Origin: Tolypeutes matacus
Taxonomy: Eukaryota; Chordata; Mammalia; Cingulata; Chlamyphoridae
Length of the DNA: 64,000 nucleotides
Assembly (NCBI GenBank): GCA_026826555.1
Contig: JAKSZT010053764.1
Coordinates: 11,001,198 to 11,065,197 of the forward strand
Direction of reading: 5' to 3'
Shown here: one piece after another, positions 45,871 through 58,797 of the stretch
How positions within the stretch are numbered: the stretch's first letter is position 1
Layout of the letters: every line of letters starts with the position of its first letter
The notes under the pieces: model-generated
What the model saw: the letters and a program-made list of their open reading frames with translations, nothing else
The model's database searches: none
Told to the model about the DNA's origin: nothing
Made by a program: the position numbers and the translations under genes

Positions 45871-48520
45871 GTGATTTTTCTTTTGAGTACGACATCAGGT
45901 AGTGCTGATAAAACTACTCAAGATGATGAATATGGCATTCCTGGCAGTTATATTTCCTGTGACCATATAGATTAGACACAAATATTACTCCAGAGACTTG
46001 CAGCTTTGCATAGTTACTATATCACAACTGTCAACTTCCCAAAAGACATACTGACCTTTCTTAATCAGTGCATCATTTGGAATATGTGGCAGTGGAGCTT
46101 CTTGACAACTTTTAAGCTTGAAAACCATAGTCTGCACATAAAAATTCCCTTGTGCAAGCAGGCCATGATTTCCATCTTGTATATGCTTGTCATTAGTAGT
46201 TCTTTGCTGACCCTGCACATCTTCTTTAACATGCAAGAATGCAATCATTAGCAGTTTTTGGATTACTGTCTTAAGGATTTTTGATGATCTTCATAGACTG
46301 TTGAGTTAAAAAAAGTTTCCCAGAGGACTAGAAGCACATTATGACATCAGCTTCCATTTCTAGCATATGTCCTAAGGTAAATTTGATACAGTGATGGCTG
46401 CTTTAAAACCAGCATTCCTTCTGCTTAGGAAATTTATACTTCTTTTCATTGAAATGGTTTTTGTATTTTCTAAGTGAGAAAAGAAATTAAAATGGCAACC
46501 AGGAAAAAATAAGAGAAAAGACTATAAAATGGCATGAATACCAAGTAGGTAATAGTCTTTTTTAATATTTAATTACACGATTGGGTTAACTTTACATGCT
46601 AAAACTGTGGATATTATAAGTGGGGTGATTGCAATACAAGTATGTCCCTGCAAAAGCTAAAAATCTGAAACATGAAAACTGATCACTAATTTATTCTTTT
46701 TCTCTCTCCTATGCACATAATTATTTGCTTTGATTTTCAAAGTGTTTTACCTGGCCACATGCCCCATTAAAATATTTCAGCCATTTTGGTAAGTTGTTCA
46801 AAAATTTATAAAATCACTATAGCCATTTTAATATTTACATATAATATTTGCTGACAGAAGTCACAACAGATTGTTACAAATGATAAAAAGTACCATATAA
46901 CATGAGAACTGAATTCCAGGGAAATTATCCCTACATTTTTTGTTGTTTGCTGTCTCTTTTCAGATAGAGGCCATAAACATTCTTACAGAATGTAACTGGA
47001 AATACAACAAATGATGGTCTTCAAAGATTTAAGAAGTTTAACATGACACAATTTTAATGAAAAGAAAGAAATTAATATCAAAAGGATTATCTATATAAGT
47101 AACTGGAATTAGAAATGCCATCGGTTATATACTAAGGCCATTGATATTGAGAGATTTGTGAAATATTTTACATATTTGCAAATATACTTGGGATTTCTGT
47201 CCATTTCATTTTCTGAAAATTTGGGAAGAAAGGAAAAAGTCACATTTTTCAATAGGACCTCAAATTTATTTCCATTGAATGCAGGGAATTGTATAATTTC
47301 TTTCTCTGAGGTAATGGCAACTTCTACGAACATCACCATATTTATTTGTCTTTTTACCTCAATAATTAATGAATAGGGCTAGGTCTTTAAATGTCCATGT
47401 GTTTAAGGTGACTGAAAAGGAGCAGGTTATTTTTATCACCAGTTGCTAGCCATTCATAGAGAAAATGTATTAAAATACCTACAGATATAAGTATATGTAT
47501 ACATATATGTATACATTTGGGTCCAATTTGAGGCTCCTACATATTGGGGGTCAGGGCTAATAACAAAATTTGATAATGTAAGGAGGCTTTAATTATTACA
47601 TATTTTCCTTAACTGACGAATTAAAATTTGCTTATCTATTGGGTCCAATTCTTACTATATACTTTTCACAACTCTTTCTTTAACAATCAAATTTCTCATT
47701 TATTTCTGCCTGCTCTCAGCATATTCTGGTGCAAAAACTGTCTTCTTACCTGATATTTAGTAATTCACTATGTACCATTTTATATTATTTTTTCTTTTTG
47801 CAAAATATTGTTAATTTCTTCATCCCAGATAGATCACATGCTCCTTGGAGAGAGAAAATTTTCTATATTGCCCACAGTATTTAGGAAAGCTCTAAACATA
47901 TAACAGGTAATCAATAAATACATGTGATATGGCAATTATAAAACACTGCAATGTTTAAAATTTAAAAAGACATAACATGTTTAAGATTAGAAAAATATCA
48001 AATAGTTGTCTAATTTTTATTTATTTATAATGAAAAATATCTGAGACAAAGGAAATATTAAGTAAATTAAACCAGTACAGTAGATAATCAATTTCTATCA
48101 AACTTCTCCTTTCCCTGGGTTGTTCAATAGATAAATAAAATCATATTTAGTTGATCTGCATCTGCTCTGGTTTTCTAACTGCTGCTGACTCCAAAAACAA
48201 ACAACAACAAAAAAAACACTATGAAAAATGCAAAACCATAGGAAGGACATTGTTTTCCAATTTGTAAATCTTAAAAATATCTCCATAATTATTTCTAAAA
48301 CACATGTCCAAGGAAACTAAAATTGTCTATGATGCAAAACTAAAGTTAGTTACATCAAATTTTGTATATTATGTTATTTTTTAATGAAAGACTTTACATG
48401 GCATCGTTACATGAGGTCTTTCTAATCAACCATCCCTTGCTTGAGAACGTGAAATAAGTCAGTGAAGAAGATGTCAATTTGAGTGATACTTAATGATATT
48501 TCTGTTCATATGGGAATAAA
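45871..48520. other. AT-rich non-coding DNA
   Basis: No supported gene. Overlapping 81- and 87-codon frames on opposite strands at 45985-46251 match nothing I know. A weak L2-like 3' end may lie at 47840-47930. Confidence 0.4.
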
Positions 48521-48529
48521 AATAGCAGC

Positions 48530-48720
48530 AATTTTATAGCATTTACTATGAACCTGCTATTGTTCTAAGCACTATTCTTGCCTCCATTTTCCAAATAAAG
48601 AAACTGAGGCAGAGAGAAGTTAAGCAAATTGTCCAAGATAACACAGTAATAATTGGTGGAGTCAGGTGACTCAAATTGTCTAGGTTCAATGTCTGTACCC
48701 TTATCTGCTTTATATTACTA
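48530..48720 (-). repeat. MIR SINE fossil
   Basis: ttccaaataaagaaactgag, gcagagagaagttaagcaaa, gataacacagtaataattgg is a clear antisense MIR core. Confidence 0.75.
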
Positions 48721-50140
48721 CTTCTTAAAGAACAGTTCCTCTCACAATGAAAACTATGAGCAAACATTAATCAGCAGGTATATTTTATTGTAACTTCAGT
48801 TAGCAACAAGGGTCTTCTCCACAGCAACATATTGTTATTCTCTAAATAGGAAGCAAAATGTGAAGATAAGCAAGGAAATAGAGGCAGGAACGTGTTACCT
48901 CCTAGTGACAATGGCCGGGGGTAAGCTGTCAGTATGGTCTCCAAGGGTTGAAAATTGGAATGAGAGAAAAGAAAACACAGAGGATAGATTAGGTAGGACA
49001 ACTGGTGAATAATTTTTAAATCATCACACTGTTTTAGGGAAAAGCACTCCTAAGAATGAGGAAGAAACAGTTCTTTATCCTTGAAACTGCTGACCAGCTT
49101 GCAAAAGACTTATTTTTCCCCTCTCACTAAGTCAATCCCCTAACTGACTTAAGAAAATCAGCTATAACCAGCCCTGACTGGAGGGTCCTTGTTTCAAGGC
49201 CAGGGCATGAGAAGAAAAGTAAAAACCTTAACCTGAAGTAACCTAATGACATACTACCCTTAAAATCTCCAACCACTCATCATGCTAAGGACGCCAACAT
49301 CCTCACAAGTCTAGAATGGCTTCTCATGGATAAATTACTCTGCTGTTGTATGAGGTTCTAGTTCATCCAGCCTTGCCTATGGGCTTTTGTTATGGACAAG
49401 TCAAACTCTGGCATGGAATCAGTATAGATTTCTGGTATAGTTTCTGACATAAATATGACAAAAAGAGCAAGAAGCTTCCCTTTGCAGTATTCTCCTTATA
49501 CTGAGATATTTGTCAGCTCAATAACATTGCCTAACCAAGCAGCTAACCAAGATTATCTTTGCCAGATACTAAAACCCTGTTCATTAAGAAGACGGGGTCA
49601 TAAACACCATTCAAGTCTGTTACTTGATTAATCACTTGTGAGTATTGGGAAAACAAAATTCAGGTATGAGAAACTTCATTCTAAAAATGACTTCCTGTTT
49701 TTTATTTTCACTGGATATCAAAGTCTTTGGAGGGTATTTATATGAATATATTTTGTTTTTTCCTGTTTTTGCTATCATATTTATGATTTACAGCAATAAT
49801 TGTCTACAGCATTACAAACAGAGGTGGTGCTGCTTAACCTAATTTCAGTATAATTTTTATGTCCTTAAGGCATATCCAAGCATTCAGTCTGAAAGATGGA
49901 CCAGGGAGCAACCCAGCAAATGACTGGAAAAAAACATGAATGTATTTTTAAATTAGCTTACATGGAAAAAATAAAATCAAGCTTGCAAAGAATAGTCATT
50001 CATCCCTTGACTCAAGAATCTAAATGAATATATTTCCTTCATTTTTAAGACGAAATACTAGTTTATGAGTTACCTAATCTTTTAATCCAGATTAAAATTC
50101 TTTACTCCTGCTGAGAATAAACCAAACTGGCAGTTAAGAA
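48721..50140. other. Non-coding DNA; possible LTR remnant at 49010-49530
   Basis: No gene. 49090-49520 has a different composition and LTR-like phrases, but no edges or duplication could be set. Confidence 0.3.
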
Positions 50141-50144
50141 TCGC

Positions 50145-51029
50145 AGGCCCTAGTTGGGAAAATATAATAATCTATTTCCCCAATATAACATAGTTATACT
50201 AATTTATAACTCCCCTTACCCATGATTTCTTTACTCCATTTATTTGGACCTATAATTCTCAATATACCCATTAAATATATCTGTCAGAGATTTAAATCTT
50301 CAGATTGTTCTTATGCTAGTTGAACCCTGAATACACACTCTCCAGTTCTTTGGGCTTTCCCTGAACAACCAACAAAATGATGATGATGGACAAGTCCCAT
50401 TGCAAAAAAACAACGAACATCTACAACTGCAAGCAAACAAGTCCTTCCATCTGCCCCATAAGATCTAAGTCCTCTCTTAGCCTGAAGCACTCAGAGCAGA
50501 TATCAAACCCAAATCCCTCAAGATTGAGGAATGAACAAATATAAGGGAGGAGTGTAGCCATGGACCAAAGTAGATTTATTGTTACTTTAGTTATTATCTT
50601 GTGTTAACAGAAGAATTTGTAACATTGATATAAAAATTGCAGTTGCCAGGGCTTCAGAAGGGAAGGGGAGGGATGAATCGGTAAAACACAAGACATATTT
50701 AGGGTGGTGAGATTGTTCAGTATGATTCTGCAATGATGGGCACATGACATTATACATTTGTCAAAGACTATGGAACTGTACAGCACAAAGTGTAAACTGT
50801 AATGTAAACTACAGATTTTGGTTAGTAGCAATGCTTCAATATTTGTTCATCAGTTGTAACAAATGCACCACACTAATCTAAGATATTACTAATAGGGGAA
50901 ACTGTGTGTGTGTGTGTGTGGAGGGGAAGGTTAATTGGAAATCCCCTATGCTTTCCATGTAGTTTGTCTGTAATTGTAAATCTAAAACTTCTAAAAATAA
51001 AGTTTATTATCACAAAAAAAAAAAAAAAA
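50145..51029 (+). mobile_element. 1-kb poly(A) retroposon, copy 2
   Basis: It aligns with copy 1 from about 3650: gagatttaaatcttcagatt, ctccagttctttggg, gatgatgatggacaagtccc, ctacaactgcaagcaa, catctgccccataagatct, then ttcatcagttgtaacaaatg and ggaaatcccctatg. It ends in poly(A) at 51014-51029. It lacks the hAT element of copy 3. A (GT)n run at 50904-50922 is inserted. No duplication was found, and the 5' edge is approximate. Confidence 0.75.
50904..50922. repeat. (GT)n microsatellite
   Basis: gtgtgtgtgtgtgtgtgtg in retroposon copy 2. Confidence 0.85.
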
Positions 51030-52190
51030 GACAATTCAAATGCATTCATAACTGCACCATTGAAAGTATACTCCAAGACTAGGCACATTCTGTCCTCAGT
51101 TGCTTTTAAGATGTTCATCGGTTCCAGATAAACAAAGAAAAATAAAAATTAGCAGCTTCAGAATTAGCAGAAGGTAATTGAAACAACAGAGCAAGTTTTT
51201 ATTGCCACAGTATCAAATATATTTGACATATTGAAATGTTATTCTTTTTAAGGCTATAATTGTGTATACTGTTGGAAAAATCATTTCCTACAACTGCTGA
51301 TAATCTTAATAATAATAGTTGAGAGGAAAAGATAGGGATGATAATTTTGAATGTTTCCAAAAAGATATGGGTCAATAAACTCATACTGAGCAGTAGATAA
51401 TTCTAAACATAATGAATGATCTGAAAGTTGCTTCATAACTTTTGTGATTTTCATCATTCATAATGTGTGATTGGTTTTGATTTCATCTTTGACAGATAGA
51501 TATTAAGAAATTCTGAAGTTTTCTGCTTGGTTGTGAAAGTAAAATTTTATGTTTTTCTATGTTAATAGAAGAGAATACATTATTAAATGCCAGTTCCCTA
51601 GAAGGAGCTTCAGAAATATCTGGTGAGTGATTAACTATTTCCTCCTGATCACACTAAATCAGAAGGCTGGTTGAATTCTTCTCATGATTCTTCTAAAATA
51701 GCTTTTTTTGTTTTTTTTTTTTTTTTTGCAATCATCCTAGAAAGAGAGTTCAGCTACCACATTTGAATTGCTAAATTATCCTAGCATTGGATTGGACTTT
51801 GTATACTATTTTTCCAGGGGGCAAAATGTGGGTACTTTAGGAAAGACATCTGAATAATGCAGACTATTATCTTAAAATTTTCTCAGTTAAAGTCAGGCCT
51901 TCTAAACCCAATGTGTTTAGAGGGCTTACTTGGCCTTAGTATTATTAGGGAATGGTAAGAATTAAGTGAAAATATTTTATATAAAGCATTTATTATGAGC
52001 TTGGTAAATATCATTTATTAATTATTCCCTTAGGAAGAGGCTCCAATTAATGAGTCAAAATAGAAAAATACAAAATATCAAGAGAATTATTCCTAGGTAA
52101 CATCTGAAAGTTATTTATAAAAATTTAACATCTTAGAAATTAGGAAATTTAAAGTATGGAGAAAGTTTGTTGAGACCTAGTTATGGAATT
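51030..52190. other. AT-rich non-coding DNA, nothing assignable
   Basis: No supported gene; a T-rich run lies at 51703-51727. Confidence 0.4.
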
Positions 52191-52194
52191 GACC

Positions 52195-53430
52195 ATAATG
52201 ATGCAGTTGGCTATTTGCAAATAAATCCCCATGTAAAAACCAACCCATTTCTGGTATATCGCTCCCAGCAGCTTTGAGCAAACTAAAACAGAAATTGATA
52301 CCAGAAGTGGGGTGCATGCTGCTATGCAAATACCAAAAGTGGTAAAAGGGGCTTTTAAAATGGGTATGGGAAAGATTTTGGAAGAATTGTGAGAGGTTTG
52401 ATAGAAAAGGCCAAAATTGCTTTGAAGAGACTGTAGGAGTAAGGATGCTAAAAATACATTCTATGAGGCCTTACACAGAAATGGTGAATATGTCATTGCA
52501 AACTGGAAGAAACTTGATCCTTGTTTTAAAGTGCTAGAGAGCTTGGCAAAATTGATTCCTGATGTTAGATAGAAAGTGGAATTTGAAAGTGACAAGCTTG
52601 GATATTTAGCTGAGATTTCCAAACTAAATGTAGAAAGTGTGGTCAGGCTTCTACTTGCAGCTTAAAATAAAACACAAAAGGAAAGGGATAAGCTGAGTCT
52701 AAACTCCTGGACACAAAGAAACCAGAAATTGATGGTTTGGGAAATTCCAAGCTTCTGGAAAGGGAATCCCCAGAGAATCATTCCCCATGTGAGGACTTAA
52801 CTGAATTTGGAACCAGCCAGTCATTTCAGTGTAAGTCAGGATTGGAAATGCAGTTATCTAGAAGGATCTGAGGAAAATCCTGCTGTCTTGTGGTTGGGAT
52901 CTCTGAGTCCTGCATGTGAAACCAGCACGTTTATTGCAAGATCTATATGAACAGAACTACTGCCAGCCTGGAGTAAAAGGGACAGAAAAGAGTGATTAAA
53001 GGAAAAATGACTTCAAAGGCAGAACCGTGGAAGCTGAGGTCTGGACTAAAAATATCTTCTCAGCCCAGAAAGGGACCCCACCCATGTGTGCAGAAAGGGT
53101 GAGTATGCCCCAACACTTCAAAAAGACAGGACTTCTGCCTGGTTTTCCAAGGACAGTGTTACCATCCCAGGCTTCATGGGAGGTGGGTCACATTTCCTGG
53201 GGATTGGGGAGAGTTTGTCCCCCGCCCATTGTTCTGAAGGAGTTGATCCTGTGTCCTGGAGATTGGAGAGAGTGTGGCCATTATTCCAGTGTTCTTGGAG
53301 GGTAAGGCCAAGAGCTCAGCCGCCACTCAGATCCTTGATAAGGGTGGAAGGGAGACATAGTCACAAGGCAAGTCCTTAGAAAAGGTGGGACTGCTGCTCC
53401 CTCCGGCCCAGAGGAGAAGACTCTCAGATT
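52195..53430 (+). mobile_element. MaLR internal sequence with 5' LTR remnant
   Basis: gcaaactaaaacagaaattg, with ataccagaagtggggtgc straight after it at about 52295, is the LTR/internal boundary of MaLR retrotransposons. The following ttggcaaaattgattcctg, aagcttggatatttagctga and tgtggtcaggcttctacttg match MaLR internal sequence. From about 53000 the match weakens. The frames of 92 and 97 codons at 53027-53379 are in this decayed part and have no protein similarity I recognise. Confidence 0.65.
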
Positions 53431-54069
53431 TTGAAATCTTATTATACATTATTTAGTACTAAGTTAAAAAATATATATATAATCCAACTTTTTTTTTACT
53501 GTCTTCTTATAGGTGAAGATTCCCATTGTGTTAGAGAGGGAAGAAAATAGGAGAAGTAAGTCTGGCTATACAGGAGTTGTTTAATTTTTATTTGATGGAG
53601 TCCTAGGTACAGATGGACTATACTTCATGAACTATCTGATGACTATTTTTTTAAGGATTGGTAGATATAGCAAGAGAATTTAAAGTTAAACATTAAGATA
53701 AAGGGCAAGAAAATTATATAAAGTGGGAGATTGTAAAAAAGAAAGAAGCAGGAACCTCAGAAAAGGAGATAGCTTAATATAAGAAAAAAAATCCTCATGA
53801 TAAATTAATTTAAAAATACAATAATTGGCTCTGTGAAGTGGCAAACCCCTGTCTTTGAAATTGTTAGAGTTTGTAGAACCCATTGTGAGGTATTATATAA
53901 GATTCCTTTATGGGTAAATGGTTGCCTAGACTATTTTCCAAATATCATCCAACTTAAAAATTATCTTATAATTTTTATTTTTCTACCACTTTGTTGCTTT
54001 TCTTTCATGATTTTTGTATACAAAATAGTTTAGTGATTATGATTATATATTTTGGAGATAAATAGATCT

Positions 54070-54560
54070 GGATTTGAATATTAAATTTTCTATTGCTATA
54101 TAACAAACCACTCAAAATGTGGTGGCTTAGAACAACAAAAATCATTTATTAGCTCATTAATCTGAAACTCAGGCAGTGCTCAGTGGGGCAACATCATGTA
54201 TGTTCCAGGCAGGGTCAGCTGAGGTGACCTACTTTCAAGGGAGATCACTCATATGGCTGGTACATTGGTGCTCTCAACTTGGTGTTCAGATGGAGCTGTG
54301 GCCCAGGGTCCTCAGTTACTCTCTACATGGGTTGCTTGGGCTTACTAAGGACCATGCTGACTGGGTTCCAGCAGTGAGTGTCCCAACAGAACATGGCTTA
54401 AGTGCCTGACATTTTTATGACCTAGCAGCAAAAGAAACATATTGTACTTCTGCCCTACTGCGTTTATTTAAAGTTGAAGCATTCCCGAAGGCTCATCTAG
54501 ATTCAATGAGATAAGACGTAGACTCTGTCTGTTGTGGTAAAAGTGACAAAGTTTTTAAAA
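54070..54560 (-). mobile_element. MLT1-like MaLR LTR, antisense
   Basis: The plus strand reads ttctattgctatataacaaa, then ccactcaaaatgtggtggct and tagaacaacaaaaatcattt, the antisense 3' part of MLT1. Edges are approximate. Confidence 0.65.
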
Positions 54561-54839
54561 AGTGTGTGGGGTGAGATATATTGTTGCAGTCAGCTTTGAA
54601 AAACACATATTTTTTTTGGCCACAGTTTGTCCTCTTTCTGCAAAAATTCACATCCATCCCACAAGTACAATATACTCACCCATTGCCCGCAAGATGCCCC
54701 AAACTTCCTATCACAGCATAGAATCGGGCTCAGGCTCAAGGCCTACATGAACACGTAAGCGTTTATGAAGAGAAACATGGTGAGGAACTAAGGTCTCCTG
54801 GCAACAGTTATCAAGGAACTGAGGCCTTTTTTCAACAGT

Positions 54840-55085
54840 CATGTGAATGATCCGTCTTGGAATTGGAAACTCTTATTTGTCAAGTCCTCAGATGGCTGCA
54901 ACCATATAAGAAGAGACCATCTATACTTACCTGGCAGGAGAGACACCATGATCACGAAAGTGGTTTTCCCAGGGCGAGGCTGATCCATTGCACTGGGGAT
55001 CTGCTGACCCCTGTGATTTTCCCAAATGCGGGAAACTCGACTGCATAATTTGTGTTGGTGGGGGACTGCGTCCGCGCCTTCCCCC

Positions 55086-55117
<32 letters not shown>

Positions 55118-55245
55118 GAAGAGACCATCAGCCAGAATCATCCAGCTAAGCTGCTCCTGAATCCCTGTCCCAGAAAAACTTCAGATAATACATGTTTGGT
55201 GTTTTATCCACTAAATTTTGGGGCAGTTTGGCTAATATAACCCTT
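54840..55245 (+). mobile_element. MaLR LTR fragment interrupted by a U1 retropseudogene
   Basis: After the U1 insert the sequence cagataatacatgtttggtg, then ttttatccactaaattttgg and ggcagtttggctaatata, is a MaLR 3' end. The part before the insert (atggctgcaaccatataag) is short and the left edge is unclear. Confidence 0.45.
54923..55087 (+). pseudogene. RNU1P: U1 snRNA processed pseudogene
   Basis: The sequence follows U1 snRNA from its exact 5' end (atacttacctggcaggagag, with the splice-site pairing region intact) through ccatgatcacgaaagtggtt, the Sm-site segment (cataatttgtgttggtgg) and the 3' stem to cttcccccgg. It is full length, about 165 nt. A poly(A)-rich tail follows at 55088-55115. 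A perfect 14-bp target duplication, aagaagagaccatc, flanks it at 54908-54921 and 55116-55129. So it is a retrotransposed copy, not a gene, and has no snRNA promoter of its own. Confidence 0.95.
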
Positions 55246-55249
55246 ATGT

Positions 55250-56690
55250 CAGTCAATCTGACAACTTGTTAAATGGACAAATTACATGAAAGAAGAAAAA
55301 TACTGAAAGTCAAGAAGAAACAAATAAATCTATTAAATAAATTAAATTTGTAGTTTAAAACTTTCCCACAAAAAAAACCCCAGGAATGGATGTATTCACT
55401 GGCATATTCTAACAAACACTGAGGAAGAAATAATAGCAATTCTAAACAAATTCTTCTATAAAATTAGGGAGGAAGAACTATATCCCCATTATTCAATGAA
55501 GTTACCTTTTCCTTCACACTAAAATCAGAAGACATTGAAAAAAAATAATAAACCAACATCTCTAATATAGAGGCAAAATTTCTTAAACAATTAGTATATT
55601 GAATCCAACAATATATTAAAAAGAATACTTCACAGCAAAATGAGGTTCATCCTGGAATTCAAGGGTAGCTCACCTTTTGAAAATCAATTAAAATAATTCA
55701 CTATATCACCAGCAAAATGAAGAAGAACCATATGAACATTCCAATAGATGCAGAAAAAGTATTTGACAATATTTAACATCCACTCATGATCTCAACAAAC
55801 TAGCAATAGTAAAGAACTCTATCAATCTGTGAAAGGACATCTGCCATAAACCTACAGCTAATATAATGAATAGGGAAAGACTAAATGCTTTCTCCCTAAG
55901 ATAAAGAACATGCTAAAGATACCCATTCTTAGTACTACCATTCAACATTGTTCTTTAGGTCCAATCCAATGCAATAGAACAATCAAAAGAAATCAATGGC
56001 TTACAGATTAAGAAAGAAATAAAACTTATATCCATTTGCATCGACATGATTATCTCTATAGAATAATTCAAGAATCTACAAAACAAAAATACTACAAGAT
56101 GTAATAAGTGATTTTTGCAAGATTAGAGTATACAAAGTCAAAATATAAAATCAATTGTGTACTTATATACTAGCAATGAACAATTAGATATTGGTATTTT
56201 AATCTAACATTTACACAGCACTAAAATATGAGATACAAACTATTTGCAAGATCTATATGATTAAAACTACAAACACCAAAAAAAAAAAATCAAGCAATAC
56301 CAAAATAAATGGAGAGATATAATATGTTCATGGATTGAAAGACTCACTATTGTTATGACATCTCTTCTTCCTAAAGTGATTTATGAATTTAACACAGTTC
56401 CATTTAAAGTTCCCAACATTTTTTGTAGAAATCAAGTTGATTTAAATATTTATATGGAAAGGCAAAAACACTTGAAACCAAATGATTTTTAAACAGAAGC
56501 ATAAATTTAGATGACTCTTACTACTTGTTTCAAGACTTACTATAAAACAGCAATCAAGAAAATGGTATTGGTGAAAAGTAACCACATAGATCAATGCAAC
56601 AGCAGAGTACAGAAATACAGCCACTTTTATAAAGTCAATTGACTTTCAACAAACTTACGAAGGCAATTCAACAGAGAAAGGAATGTCTTT
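55250..56690 (+). mobile_element. Old L1 ORF2 fragment, sense
   Basis: L1 ORF2 blocks are readable at the DNA level: ggaatggatgtattcactgg, ccaacatctctaatatagag, gcaaaatgaggttcatcctg, atgcagaaaaagtatttgac and ccataaacctacagctaata, then after 56020 the thumb region. It is too decayed for an open frame. Confidence 0.7.
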
Positions 56691-56950
56691 TTACTTAAAA
56701 AACAATCATGCATATTTGTAGAATTCCCATACAATATCCCTTCACACACACCACACCACTTAGAGATTATGAGATAATATCATCAGATTATTACTACTAA
56801 CTATGATCCATAGCGTACATTTGGGATATTGTTTCCATACCCCTTATTATTAATAATATTTGGCATTGATGCAAAAATATTACAATATTGCTGTTAATTA
56901 TAATCCATGCTATTACAGGGTGTTGGGAAAGTGGAGAAGCATGGGAAAAA
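56690..56950 (-). mobile_element. L1 3' UTR, antisense
   Basis: The reverse complement matches the L1 3' UTR at 36800-36960 (gcaatattgtattattcttg / gcaatattgtaatatttttg, then tagttagtgataatagtctg). It is probably the 3' end of the antisense L1 that continues at 57590. Confidence 0.65.
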
Positions 56951-56954
56951 TACA

Positions 56955-57590
56955 ATTAATGGTTGTGGTTTTTTTCCTTTTTTTAAACCAATTTTATTGA
57001 CACATATTAATAAAGCATGCAATTCATCCAAAGTGTACAAACAATGGTATTTGCTATAATCATATAGTTGTGCATTTATCACTTCAATCATCATTAGAGC
57101 ATTTTCATTATTTCAATAATAATAATAATAAACACAGTCAAACAAGAACATTCCTCACTTCCCAATATCTCTATGTTTCCCCCACTGTACGTAGCTGCTC
57201 TTTCTGGCTATTCTATCCAAAGCATATAATCAATGGCTTTTTGTATAATCACAATGCTATACATTCATCATCTCAAAAATTTTACAACTGTTTTATTACT
57301 CCAAAAAGAAAGACTCCACACCCCTTAGCATTCCTTCCTTAGACCTACATAACCACTAATCTCCTTTCATCTTTATAAATTGATTTATATTTACATTTTA
57401 TATAAATGGAATCATACAATATGTAGTACTCTGTGTCTGGTCTCCTTCACTTAGTATAATTTTTTTTGTCTGATATTAACATTTTGTACTATTAACTTAA
57501 ATTTGTTCAGCTTCAAAGAAAAAACATCTTATATAAGCAATTCTACCCATATTCATATTTTACATAATATATTTATATTCCACATAATAT
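56955..57590 (-). mobile_element. Antisense L1-like 3' segment, separate insert
   Basis: It begins with aaccaattttattgacacat and goes through tataaatggaatcatacaat to a block (ctgtgtctggtctccttcac) that recurs at 57628-57650, so this segment is not the direct continuation of the L1 that follows. (AAT)n at 57115-57131. Confidence 0.5.
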
Positions 57591-58514
57591 ATTTAGTTCA
57601 TAATAGGGTGATCATAAAGTATTTGTCCTTTTGTGTCTGGCTTGCTTCACTCAACATAATGACCTCCAGGTTCATCCATGTTGTCATATGTTTCATGATT
57701 TCATTTCTTCTTACTACTGCATAATATTCCATCGTGTGCATACTCCACAATTTGTTTATCCATTCATCAGTTGATGGACACTTGTGTTGTTTCCAATTTT
57801 TGGCTATCGTGAATAACACTGCTATGAACATCGGTGTGCAGATATCCGTGTCACTGCTCTCAGTTCTGGGTATATACCTAACTATGCTATTGCTGGGTCC
57901 CATGGCAAGTCCATATTAACTTCCTTAGGAACTGCCAAATGTTCCTCCACAGTGGCTGTACCATTCTACATTCCCACCAAGAGTGAATAAGCATTCTTAT
58001 CTCTCCACATCCTCTCCAAAATTTACAATTTTCTGTCTTTTTAATAGTGGCCAGTCTAATAGGTGTGAAATGATATCTCATTGTAGTTTTGATTTGCATT
58101 TCCCTAATCACTAGTGATATTGAATGTTTTTTCATGTGTTTCTTCACGACTTGTATTTCTTCTTTGGACAGTTCTCTTTTCAAGTCTTGTCCATTTTTTA
58201 ATCGGATACTTTGTCTTTTTACTGCTGAGTTGTATGATCTCTGTATATATCATGGATATTAAACCCTTATCAGATATGTGATTGCCAAATATTTTCTCCC
58301 ATTGAGTCGGCTGCCTTTTCATCCTTTTGACAAAGTCCTTTGAGGTGAAAAAGTGTTTAATTTTGAGGAGGTCCCATTTATCTGTTTTTAATTTTGTTGC
58401 TCATGCTTTGGGCATAAGGTTTAAGAAACTACTGCCTACCACAAGATCTAGAAGATGTTTTCCTATATTGTCTTGTAGGAGTTTTATGGTGGTTGTTTTT
58501 ATATTTAGGTTCTT
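57591..58514 (-). mobile_element. Antisense L1 ORF2 C-terminal region
   Basis: Minus-strand frames carry L1 ORF2 C-terminal sequence in order 58322 to 57598: [38 protein letters not shown], then KLWSMHTMEYYAVVRRNEIM. Two or three frames are needed. The element is interrupted at 58515 by a retroposon and resumes at 59768. Confidence 0.85.
58502..58514. repeat. Left 13-bp target duplication of retroposon copy 3
   Basis: TATTTAGGTTCTT here is repeated exactly at 59768-59780. Confidence 0.9.
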
Positions 58515-58532
58515 TTTTTTTTCATGGTCTCT

Positions 58533-58562
58533 TATTTATTTTATTTTATTTTATTTTATTAA
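58533..58562. repeat. (TTTTA)n repeat in the retroposon tail
   Basis: ttattttattttattttatt, the minus-strand (AAAAT)n tail. Confidence 0.85.
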
Positions 58563-58797
58563 AGCTTTAGATTATGTAAATGTTACACATAAAATATAGG
58601 GGACTCCCATATAACCCCATCCCCTCCCCTCCCACACTTTTCCCCATTACAACATATTTCATTAAAGTGGTACATTTGTTCCAATTGATGAACACATTAA
58701 AGCATTGCTAAAAACCATGATCTATAGATTACATTATGGTTTACACTTTGTACAACACCATTTTATAGGTTTTGACAAAATGTATAATGGTCTGTAT

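Noticed and set aside
53027..53379. Two overlapping frames of 92 and 97 codons as a possible exon
   Set aside because: They lie in decayed MaLR internal sequence, lack splice context and match nothing I recognise.
54923..55087. Functional U1 snRNA gene
   Set aside because: A poly(A)-rich tail and an exact 14-bp target duplication directly flank the RNA sequence, and no snRNA promoter is visible upstream.
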